In this document: positions 16,706 through 23,511 of the stretch, piece after piece
Layout of the letters: every line of letters begins with the position of its first letter
How positions within the stretch are numbered: position 1 is the first letter of the stretch
Assembly (NCBI GenBank): GCA_964614585.1
Contig: CAZTLW010000020.1
Location: forward strand, 1-24,745
DNA from: JAHEFX01 sp964614585
GTDB taxonomy: Bacteria; Actinomycetota; Acidimicrobiia; Spongiisociales; JAENVV01
Reading direction: 5' to 3'
Length of the DNA stretch: 24,745 bases
Notes under the pieces: model-generated
Database searches by the model: none
What the model was told of the DNA's origin: nothing
Seen by the model: the letters and a program-made list of their open reading frames with translations, nothing else
Position numbers and translations under genes: made by a program

Positions 16706-18043
16706 GTGATCAAGCGATTGCTGCTGATGCTGTTGGCATTGGCCATGGTCGCCGCCGCCTGCGGCGGGGACGATGGGGACACCGACACGACGGAGGGTGC
16801 GACCGACACCACCGTGTCAGACGGGGACGGTGGCGAGGGCGGCGACGCCGACCTCCGTTGGCGGACCCGGCCGGACAACGAGGAGGAGGCCAACGTCTAC
16901 GCGGGCATCTCCGATGACCTCGAGGGCGAACTGGGACTCACGCTGCAGTACGAGCCGGGCGGCACCGAGACGGCCGGCTACCAGCAGAACCTGCTGACCG
17001 AGTTGTCGGCGGGCACGGCACCGGACGTGTTCTGGTTGCCGGGCACCGACATCGCCGACTTCGCGACCCGCGGCGTGATCCTCGACCTGCGTGAACTGGC
17101 CGACGCCAGCGACCACGATGACGAGGACTTCTACGCCGGCCCGATGTTCCACCTGACGTTCAACCCGGACACGGGCAACACGGGTGAGACCCTCTGGGGC
17201 CTGCCCCGCGACGTCTCGACCTTCGGCCTCTACATGAACCTCGACCTCATCGAGGAGGCGGGCGTCGAGGATCCCCGTGAGCTCGCCGACGCCGGCGACT
17301 GGAACTGGGACACGTTCCGGACCGTCGTCGACGGGATCGGTGCCCTGGGCGGCGAGGTGGTCGGATACGGCCAGTCGTCGTGGTGGGGTCCGTACGGGTA
17401 CTGGATCGAGGCCGCCGGTGGCTCGTTCTTCAACGAGGACCGCACGGCGTGTGGTCTGGACACCGAGGAGTCGGTGGCCGGGCTCGAGGCACTCGCCGAC
17501 CTGTACGCCAACAGCTCGGTCGTGCCGTGGGGCGAGGACCCCGAGGCCCCGTTCCGGGCCGGCAACGTCGGCATGTTCCAGAACGGTCGCTGGGCGACGC
17601 CGGGCATCCGGACCGTCGACTTCAACTGGGACGTCGTGAAGCTCCCCGACGGCCCGGGCGGCCCCTCGAACTGGCTGTTCTGGGGTGCCTACGTGGTCAA
17701 CGCGGACACCGAGGACCCGGAGGCGGCCTGGTCGCTCGTCGAGGCCCTCACCACCGCCGAGGTGCAGGCCCAGGTGGCCGAGCTGGGCGCCAACGTCCCG
17801 AGCCGGGTGAGCGAGGAGGCGCTCGACGCGTTCCTCACCTTCACCCCGCCCGAGAACAACCAGGCGTTCCTCGACGGCCTGTCGGAGGACCCCGCCACCG
17901 AAGGCCCGCTGTGGGCCGGGAGCTGGCCGGAGTTCGTCTCCATCATGGACGCCGAGGTCGGCGCCGTGGTGACGGGCAGCACGTCGATCGACGACTACGC
18001 AGCCACCATCTGCGACCTGACGGCGGACGCCTTCTCGGGCTGA
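16706..18043 (+). CDS. Sugar ABC transporter substrate-binding lipoprotein
   Basis: 445 aa. GTG at 16706 is preceded by GGGAGGAAAGGA (16685-16696), the strongest ribosome-binding site in the window, and gives a lipoprotein signal IKRLLLMLLALAMVAAAC with the lipidated Cys at 19; an acidic/Thr-rich linker to about residue 45 follows. The mature part is a family 1 extracellular solute-binding protein: LTELSAGTAPDVFWLPGTDIADFA, LPRDVSTFGLYMNLDLIEEAG, WNWDTFRTVVDGI, and aromatic ligand-pocket candidates (SSWWGPYGYWIEAAGG). It would bind a galactoside outside the membrane and deliver it to the two permeases downstream. A perfect palindrome after its stop may set its level above that of the permeases. 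Confidence 0.93.
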   Translation: MIKRLLLMLLALAMVAAACGGDDGDTDTTEGATDTTVSDGDGGEGGDADLRWRTRPDNEEEANVYAGISDDLEGELGLTLQYEPGGTETAGYQQNLLTELSAGTAPDVFWLPGTDIADFATRGVILDLRELADASDHDDEDFYAGPMFHLTFNPDTGNTGETLWGLPRDVSTFGLYMNLDLIEEAGVEDPRELADAGDWNWDTFRTVVDGIGALGGEVVGYGQSSWWGPYGYWIEAAGGSFFNEDRTACGLDTEESVAGLEALADLYANSSVVPWGEDPEAPFRAGNVGMFQNGRWATPGIRTVDFNWDVVKLPDGPGGPSNWLFWGAYVVNADTEDPEAAWSLVEALTTAEVQAQVAELGANVPSRVSEEALDAFLTFTPPENNQAFLDGLSEDPATEGPLWAGSWPEFVSIMDAEVGAVVTGSTSIDDYAATICDLTADAFSG

Positions 18044-18053
18044 CGCCACCGGA

Positions 18054-18083
18054 CCCGGGGCCGGGCGATCGCCCGGCCCCGGG
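18054..18083. terminator. Perfect 30-bp palindrome between binding-protein and permease genes
   Basis: CCCGGGGCCGGGCGA followed directly by its exact reverse complement, 11 bases after the TGA of the binding-protein gene and 18 bases before the permease ATG. No U-tract follows, so partial termination or 3'-end protection of the upstream mRNA is more likely than full termination. Confidence 0.75.
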
Positions 18084-18101
18084 CCCAGTCCGGGACGCAC
18101 C

Positions 18102-19655
18102 ATGGCTGCCACCACCCCGAGCGCCTTCGCCGGCGACGACCGGCCAACCTGGCTGTGGCCCCTGGCCGGCTGGCAGGCGATCTACGCGCTGGCCGCGATC
18201 GCCGGTGCCGTCGTCGTCGCCACCGGTGACGTCTTCGAGGGCACGACTCGGATCGTCGCCGCCGTCATCCTCGGTCTCGTCGGTGTCGCCTCCGGCGCCG
18301 CGACCTGGTGGATCGCCCGGCTCGACCACCGGGGACGGCTGACCTCCTTCGTCCTCCATCTCCTGCTCATCACGCTCGCCTCGTTCTTCCTGCTGCAGGA
18401 GCTCAACGTCTTCAACGGCCTCGACGGGCTCGGGGCCCGCTTCAACCAGGGCCTGCCCTATCTCGGGGTGGCGATCATCGGCTGGGTCATGAACGGCTGG
18501 GCCCAGGGCACGGGCCCGTGGGCCCGGTGGCTCGGCCTCGCCGCCAAGGTCCTCATGTTCGGCGGCTTCGCCGCCATGCTCGTGGCGGTCGGCCTCTTCC
18601 AGGGCCTCTGGGCCTTCGTCACCGGCATCGCGGCGATCCCCGCCTTCCTCTACCTGCTGCTGTTGGCCCTCGCCATCTTCTGGATGGTCATCCTGCGATC
18701 GGGCACGGCGACCCGGGCGTTCGAGACGCCGTCCACCGGGCTCGACACCATGGACGGCATCCTCTTCGTGTCGCCCAACATCCTCGGCTTCCTCGCCTTC
18801 CTCGCCGGCCCGCTCGTCGTGTCGCTGTTCATCTCCCTGACCGACTGGGACGGGCTGCAGACCGCCAACTTCATCGGCCTCCAGAACTACGTCGAGCTCT
18901 TCGGGGACCCGTTCTTCCTGCGGTCGCTGACCAACATCGCCTACTTCTCGGTCCTCGCGATCCCGCTCTCGATCTTCCCGGCGATCGCCCTCGCCACCGC
19001 CCTCAACATGAAGCTCCCGGGGATGAAGGTCTTCCGGGCGCTCTACTTCCTGCCGTCCGTCGCCGGGGTGGTCGGCGTCGCCCTCATCTGGAAGCAGCTC
19101 TTCAACGCCACGGTCGGCTACATCAACTTCGCCATCGTCGTGGTCACCGACTGGATCAACCTGCTGCCCTTCTTCGACCTCACCGCTCCCCAACCACAGT
19201 GGCTCTCCAACCCGTCGACGGCCATGCTCTCGATGGTCATCGTGTTCGTGTTCGGAACCCTCGGGTTCAACACGGTCCTGTTCCTCGCCGGGCTCCAGGG
19301 CGTCCCCCAGTCGCTCTACGAGGCGGCGGAGATCGACGGGGCGGGCACCTGGCGGAAGTTCCGCGCCATCACCATCCCGTCGCTGGCCCCGACCACGGCG
19401 TTCGTGACCATCACCACCACGATCCTCGCCCTGCAGTTGTTCAACGAGCCGTTCATCCTGAACGCCCCGCAGCTGTCGCCGAACGGGCCCGACAATGCCA
19501 CGCTGACGCCGGTCATCTACCTGTACCAGAACGGCTTCGAGCGCTTCGACCAGGGCTACGCGTCGGCCATCGGGTGGGTGCTCTTCCTCATCATCTTCCT
19601 CATCACGATCATCTACTTCCGCACCCAGGGCGACGAGGGGGTGCTGTCGAAATGA
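18102..19655 (+). CDS. Sugar ABC transporter permease (MalF-type) with a long N-terminal membrane extension
   Basis: 517 aa, about 200 longer than usual CUT1 permeases (~300 aa). Residues ~15-200 hold about six extra hydrophobic segments (GWQAIYALAAIAGAVVVATG, IVAAVILGLVGVASGAATWW, FVLHLLLITLASFFLL, LPYLGVAIIGWVMNGW, VLMFGGFAAMLVAVGLF, FLYLLLLALAIFWMVIL). The canonical permease starts near residue 220 (ILFVSPNILGFLAFLAGPL, SLTDWDGL) and has the EAA loop EAAEIDGAG (407-415) followed by TWRKFRAITIPSL, which docks the ATPase. No ATPase gene is in the window, so a shared MsmK-like subunit elsewhere is inferred. It forms an ATGA overlap with the next permease. The Shine-Dalgarno is weak, right after the palindrome. 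Confidence 0.92.
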   Translation: MAATTPSAFAGDDRPTWLWPLAGWQAIYALAAIAGAVVVATGDVFEGTTRIVAAVILGLVGVASGAATWWIARLDHRGRLTSFVLHLLLITLASFFLLQELNVFNGLDGLGARFNQGLPYLGVAIIGWVMNGWAQGTGPWARWLGLAAKVLMFGGFAAMLVAVGLFQGLWAFVTGIAAIPAFLYLLLLALAIFWMVILRSGTATRAFETPSTGLDTMDGILFVSPNILGFLAFLAGPLVVSLFISLTDWDGLQTANFIGLQNYVELFGDPFFLRSLTNIAYFSVLAIPLSIFPAIALATALNMKLPGMKVFRALYFLPSVAGVVGVALIWKQLFNATVGYINFAIVVVTDWINLLPFFDLTAPQPQWLSNPSTAMLSMVIVFVFGTLGFNTVLFLAGLQGVPQSLYEAAEIDGAGTWRKFRAITIPSLAPTTAFVTITTTILALQLFNEPFILNAPQLSPNGPDNATLTPVIYLYQNGFERFDQGYASAIGWVLFLIIFLITIIYFRTQGDEGVLSK

Positions 19656-20869
19656 GCGACCAGGCCCAGGCCGTCCGGGATCGCCGTCGGCGGCGCCGTC
19701 GCAGCGCCATCGGGAAGGCAGTGATCTACGTCGTGCTCTCGGTGTTCGCCCTGCTCATGGTGTTCCCCTTCGTCTACATGGCGGCATCCGCGCTCAAGAC
19801 GCCGGCCGACACCTTCCGCTACCCACCCCGGGTGCTGCCCCGCGAGCCCATCGTCCGCGAGGTCGACGGCGAGGAGCTGCCGGTGTTCGCCCTCCCCATC
19901 GATGGCGAGGACACCGAGGTGGTGCTCGTCGAGTCGGGCATCCCTGCGGGGGTCTTCGTCGACCCGGCCGACCCGGCCGACGAGCTCGCCTGGCCCCTCG
20001 AGCTGGCGTCCGCCACCGGGGCGAGCGTCGACGTGGACGGCGTCGAGCTCCCGATCTACGAGGTGCAGCTCGGGGATGGCACCACCGGGCTGGCGCTGGC
20101 CCGCAACACCTCGGTCGGCCGGTTCGAGGTGCCCGACGGGGAAGGGGCCACCTATGCCGTGGTCCGCACCGCCCCGGCCGCCGAGCGGATCAGCGCCGAG
20201 TGGCAGAACTTCTCGTTGGTGCTCGAGCGACCGGCGATGGAGCGGGCGTTGTCGAACACGATCCTCGTCACGAGCCTCGTGGTCATTGGCATCCTGTTCA
20301 CGTCGATCATGGGTGGCTACGCGTTCGCCCGCATCCGGTTCCCGGGTCGCGACGCGATCTTCTTCGCCTACCTGGGCTCGATCATGATCCCGTTCATCGT
20401 GGTGCTGGTGCCGCTGTTCCAGTTCATGGTGGCCCTGGACTGGGTCGACAGCCTCGGGGTGCTCGTGTGGCCGTTCCTCTTCAACGCCTACGGCACGTTC
20501 CTCATGCGCCAGTTCTTCGCCGGCATTCCCAACGAGCTCGACGAGAGCGCGGTCATCGACGGGGCGACGCGCTGGACGATCCTCTGGCGGATCTACGTGC
20601 CGCTGTCGTGGCCGGCGATCGCCACCCTCGGCACGTTCTCGTTCCTCTACGCCTGGAACTCGTTCGTGTGGCCGCTCGTGGCCATCAACACGGCCAACAC
20701 CGAGTCCTACGTCCTCACCATCGCCCTGCGACAGCTCGGCGGCCAGGCGGTGGAGAGCCCGAACCTGATCTTCGCCGGCATCGTCATCGCGGTGGTCGTC
20801 CCGATCTCGATCTTCGTGGCGGCCCAGCGGTACTTCGTCGAGAACGTGGCCACCTCGGGCATCAAGTGA
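19652..20869 (+). CDS. Sugar ABC transporter permease (MalG-type) with a large extracytoplasmic insertion
   Basis: 405 aa against the usual ~280. After an Arg-rich cytoplasmic start (RDRRRRRRRSAIGK) TM1 spans ~20-48 (VIYVVLSVFALLMVFPFVYMA). Residues ~52-200 form a soluble, acidic insertion rich in beta-strand-like segments (EVDGEELPVFALPIDGEDTE, VDVDGVELPIYEVQLGDGTT) before TM2 near 203 (ILVTSLVVIGILFTSIMGGYA). The EAA loop ESAVIDGAT is at 298-306, then TILWRIYVPLSWPAIATL. The insertion sits where it would face the binding protein, recalling the P2 loop of E. coli MalF, but it is in the partner subunit and at a different position. Start ATG overlaps the previous stop (19652-19655); its TGA overlaps the galT GTG. 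Confidence 0.92.
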   Translation: MSDQAQAVRDRRRRRRRSAIGKAVIYVVLSVFALLMVFPFVYMAASALKTPADTFRYPPRVLPREPIVREVDGEELPVFALPIDGEDTEVVLVESGIPAGVFVDPADPADELAWPLELASATGASVDVDGVELPIYEVQLGDGTTGLALARNTSVGRFEVPDGEGATYAVVRTAPAAERISAEWQNFSLVLERPAMERALSNTILVTSLVVIGILFTSIMGGYAFARIRFPGRDAIFFAYLGSIMIPFIVVLVPLFQFMVALDWVDSLGVLVWPFLFNAYGTFLMRQFFAGIPNELDESAVIDGATRWTILWRIYVPLSWPAIATLGTFSFLYAWNSFVWPLVAINTANTESYVLTIALRQLGGQAVESPNLIFAGIVIAVVVPISIFVAAQRYFVENVATSGIK

Positions 20870-21882
20870 CCCCCGCCGACCTGCCCGCCACCCCGCACCG
20901 GCGGTACGACCCGCTGGGCGACCGCTGGGTGCTGGTGTCGGCGCATCGCACCGCCCGACCCTGGCAGGGCGCCGAGGACCGACCGTCGACCGAGCCGGTG
21001 CCCAGCCACGACCCCGACTGCTACCTGTGCCCCGGCAACACCCGGGCGAGCGGGGAGACGAACCCCGACTACGCAGGGACGTTCGCGTTCACCAACGACT
21101 ACCCGGCCCTCCTCCCCGACGCCGACGCCACCGGGGTCGACGACGGGCTGTTCCGGGCCGAACCCCAGCGGGGGACGTGTCGGGTGATCTGCTTCTCGCC
21201 CGACCATGCCACCCACCTCGCCCACATGGACCCCGCCGGCGTGCGGGCGGTCGTCGACCTGTGGGCCGACGAGACCGCGCGATTGGGCGAGCGGTGGCGC
21301 TGGGTGCAGGTGTTCGAGAACCGGGGCCAGATGATGGGAGCCTCCAACCCCCACCCACACGGCCAGATCTGGGCGGGGGAGGCGCTGCCCGAGGACCCCG
21401 CCGCCGAGGACGCCTCCCAGGCCCGCCACCTCGCCGCCCACGGCACCCGACTGCTGGCCGACTACGCCGCCGCCGAGGCAGGTGGGCCCCGGGAGGTGCT
21501 GGCCGACGACGACTGGCTGGTGGTGGTCCCGTTCTGGGCGGTGTGGCCGTTCGAGACGCTGGTGCTGCCCCGCTTCGAGGTGCGACGGCTGCCCGACCTC
21601 GCCCCGGAGCGGCGGGACTCGCTGGCGGCGATGGTGGGTCGGTTGATCCGCACCTACGACCGGGTGTTCGACAGCCCGTTCCCCTACTCGATGGGCTGGC
21701 ACGGCGCCCCCTTCGACGGCACCGCCGGCGAGCAGTGGACGCTCCACGCCCACTTCTACCCGCCGCTGCTTCGCTCGGCCTCGGTGCGCAAGTTCATGGT
21801 GGGCTACGAGTTGCTGGCCGAGGCCCAGCGGGACCTCACCGCCGAGGCCGCCGCCGACCGCCTGCGCTCACTCGTCGACTGA
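20866..21882 (+). CDS. galT: Galactose-1-phosphate uridylyltransferase
   Basis: 338 aa, class I size. Zn-site cysteines CYLCPGN (C52, C55), the HIT-like active site SNPHPHGQIW with H163-P-H165-G-Q167 (H165 the nucleophile that carries UMP; E. coli has H166 and Q168), and the C-terminal HAHFYPPLLRS. It exchanges UMP between UDP-glucose and galactose-1-phosphate, the product of GalK. GTG at 20866 overlaps the permease stop as GTGA, so it is translationally coupled to the transporter and is the last gene of the operon. The 3' end overlaps the convergent PIN gene by 15 bp. galE is not in the window. Confidence 0.95.
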   Translation: MTPADLPATPHRRYDPLGDRWVLVSAHRTARPWQGAEDRPSTEPVPSHDPDCYLCPGNTRASGETNPDYAGTFAFTNDYPALLPDADATGVDDGLFRAEPQRGTCRVICFSPDHATHLAHMDPAGVRAVVDLWADETARLGERWRWVQVFENRGQMMGASNPHPHGQIWAGEALPEDPAAEDASQARHLAAHGTRLLADYAAAEAGGPREVLADDDWLVVVPFWAVWPFETLVLPRFEVRRLPDLAPERRDSLAAMVGRLIRTYDRVFDSPFPYSMGWHGAPFDGTAGEQWTLHAHFYPPLLRSASVRKFMVGYELLAEAQRDLTAEAAADRLRSLVD

Positions 21883-22308
21883 CGGTTCCCAGACGGCGCC
21901 CGAGCTGTCGGGCAGGGCGACGACGTCGATGCCCTCGTCGATGCAGAGCTCGAGCAGGTGCCGGTCGCTGGAGGCCACCCACGTTCGGCGGACCAGGCCG
22001 GTCGCGGCGACGACGCAGTCGGCCATGCTCACCGGGCGCCGGCGCCGGTGGTAGTGGCCGGCCCGCAGCGCCCCGGCTTCGACGGCGATGGCCGGCGTCA
22101 GTGCGTGGATCGGCAACCCAAGCGACGCGATCCCCACGACTGCCGCGGCGGGCGTCGCTCCGGCAGTGCGAACCAGGTGGTCGATCGCCTCGGCCAGTCC
22201 CACCGACGTGAAGTCCACCCGTCGGGCTCGCACCAGGCCGGCCACCGGCTCGGCGCCGGGCTCGTCACGGAGGAGTGCGAGGACACCCGAGGCGTCAATC
22301 ACGCCCAT
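21868..22308 (-). CDS. PIN-domain toxin (VapC-like), partner of AbrB antitoxin
   Basis: 146 aa from ATG 22308 (MGVIDASGVLALLRDEPGAE). PIN acidic positions: VIDASGVLA (D), LAEAIDHLV (E), MADCVVAATG (D) and VASSDRHLLEL (D). The Cys after the third Asp is common in this group. It would act as an RNase restrained by the AbrB-type protein encoded just upstream, with a 14-bp overlap (22295-22308). The ORF extends upstream but that part is a shadow of the antitoxin gene. Its end overlaps galT on the other strand. Confidence 0.87.
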   Translation of the reverse strand: MGVIDASGVLALLRDEPGAEPVAGLVRARRVDFTSVGLAEAIDHLVRTAGATPAAAVVGIASLGLPIHALTPAIAVEAGALRAGHYHRRRRPVSMADCVVAATGLVRRTWVASSDRHLLELCIDEGIDVVALPDSSGAVWEPSVDE

Positions 22309-22546
22309 GCTTCCGCTCCTCGGCGAGCGCCTCCTCCTCGCGGTACTGCCGCCGCATCTCGTCGACCGTGGGCCCCCGGCCGGCGTACTTCCCCCGCAAC
22401 GCCGCCACCGGGTCGTCGTGGGCGGGCCCGATGACGACGTGGTCACCGAGGTCGACCACCACGACCCGGTCGACGTCCCACCGCGCCCGGACCTCGGCGG
22501 GGATCGAGACCTGGCCGTTGCGGGAGACCTTCATGACGTACTGCAT
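22295..22546 (-). CDS. AbrB/SpoVT-type antitoxin (VapB-like)
   Basis: 83 aa. SpoVT-AbrB swapped-hairpin domain MKVSRNGQVSIPAEVRARW (residues 5-23) and VDRVVVVDLGDHVVIGPA, then a charged C-terminal tail (MRRQYREEEALAEERKHGRD) for toxin binding. ATG at 22546 is chosen since minus-strand TACAAT (22559-22554) lies 7 nt upstream, the best -10 match in the window, giving a leaderless mRNA; ATGs at 22555 and 22534 are in-frame alternatives. Two TTGTATG direct repeats 21 bp apart overlap the promoter. Confidence 0.88.
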   Translation of the reverse strand: MQYVMKVSRNGQVSIPAEVRARWDVDRVVVVDLGDHVVIGPAHDDPVAALRGKYAGRGPTVDEMRRQYREEEALAEERKHGRD

Positions 22547-22553
22547 GGTGAGC

Positions 22554-22582
22554 ATTGTATGGCGGCTTCCGTTCGTTGTATG
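22554..22582. promoter_or_regulatory. Promoter/operator of the AbrB-PIN module
   Basis: TTGTATG at 22555-22561 and 22576-22582 (21-bp offset, two helical turns). The proximal copy overlaps the minus-strand -10 TACAAT (22559-22554). Likely AbrB autoregulatory sites. Confidence 0.55.
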
Positions 22583-22629
22583 ACGGGTTTCCTGGCTCCA
22601 CGATGTCATGTCGGTGTGACAGCCCTCGG

Positions 22630-22656
22630 TAGCGTTCCATCGAGACCACGAAGGGA
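22630..22656 (+). promoter_or_regulatory. deoD promoter and ribosome-binding site
   Basis: TAGCGT (22630-22635) as a -10 box and AAGGGA (22651-22656) six bases before the ATG. Unlike most genes here, deoD appears to have a short leader with a Shine-Dalgarno. Confidence 0.4.
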
Positions 22657-22662
22657 CCGTCC

Positions 22663-23382
22663 ATGCCCACGCCCCACATCGCCGCCGAGCCCGGCGACTT
22701 CGCCGACGCCGTCCTGCTGCCCGGCGACCCGTTGCGGGCCAAGTACATCGCCGAGAACTTCCTCGAGCACCCGAGGGAGGTCACCTCGGTGCGGAACATG
22801 CTGGGGTACACCGGCGAGCACGCCGGGATGGCGGTCTCGGTCATGGGGACCGGGATGGGCATCCCGTCGGCGTCGATCTACGCCACCGAGCTCGTGGAGG
22901 AATACGGCGTCGAGAAGCTGGTCCGGGTCGGCTCGTGCGGGGGGATCTCCGCGGGGGTGCGGCTGCGGGACGTGATCGTCGCCACCGGTGCCTGCACCGA
23001 CTCGGGCGTCAACCGCACCCGCTACCGGGGCTGGGACTTCGCCGCCATCGCCGACTTCGGCCTCGCCCGGGCCGCCGTCGACGCGGCCACCGAGCTCGAC
23101 CAGCCGGTGCTGGTCGGCAACGTCCATTCGGCCGACCTGTTCTACAACCCCACCCCCGACCAGTTCGACGTCATGGAGTCGATGGGCGTCCTCGCCGTCG
23201 AGATGGAGGCCGCCGGGCTTTACGGCATCGCAGCCGAGAAGGGTGCCCGGGCCCTCGCCATCCTCACCGTGTCGGACCACGTCCGGAGCGGCGAGGCGAC
23301 CAGCTCGGACGAGCGGGAGCGCACGTTCGACGACATGGTCCGGGTGGCCCTGCGAGCGCTGCACCTGGACGCCGAGCGGTAG
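22663..23382 (+). CDS. deoD: Purine nucleoside phosphorylase, DeoD type
   Basis: 239 aa, identical in size to the family norm. Motifs: phosphate site LLPGDPLRAKYIAENFL, GTGMGIPSASIYATEL, VGSCGGIS, the ribose/base site VEMEAAGLYGIAAEKG, and the catalytic Asp in TVSDHVRSGE (D205; E. coli D204). It cleaves (deoxy)purine nucleosides with phosphate to base and (deoxy)ribose-1-phosphate, as a cytosolic hexamer. ATG 22663 with AAGGGA upstream. It diverges from the AbrB-PIN module and is followed by a hairpin-rich convergent gap. Confidence 0.95.
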   Translation: MPTPHIAAEPGDFADAVLLPGDPLRAKYIAENFLEHPREVTSVRNMLGYTGEHAGMAVSVMGTGMGIPSASIYATELVEEYGVEKLVRVGSCGGISAGVRLRDVIVATGACTDSGVNRTRYRGWDFAAIADFGLARAAVDAATELDQPVLVGNVHSADLFYNPTPDQFDVMESMGVLAVEMEAAGLYGIAAEKGARALAILTVSDHVRSGEATSSDERERTFDDMVRVALRALHLDAER

Positions 23383-23403
23383 GGCGCGCCTTCGGCGGGG
23401 TGA

Positions 23404-23480
23404 ACTTCGGTGCCGAAACCAGACTCAGTCTGGTCCTCGCACCGGAGAACGCTCGAACGACCGGTGCAGAACCCTGGGTT
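23404..23480. terminator. Cluster of four dyads in the deoD / unknown-gene convergent gap
   Basis: TTCGG-TG-CCGAA (23406-23417), ACCAGACT-C-AGTCTGGT (23418-23434), GCACCGG...CCGGTGC (about 23439-23467), and AACCC-T-GGGTT (23470-23480). The position between two convergent stops fits bidirectional termination; no clear U-tract. Confidence 0.5.
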
Positions 23481-23511
23481 GGCGCGGCGGGAGGCCGGCC
23501 GACGCCACCCC

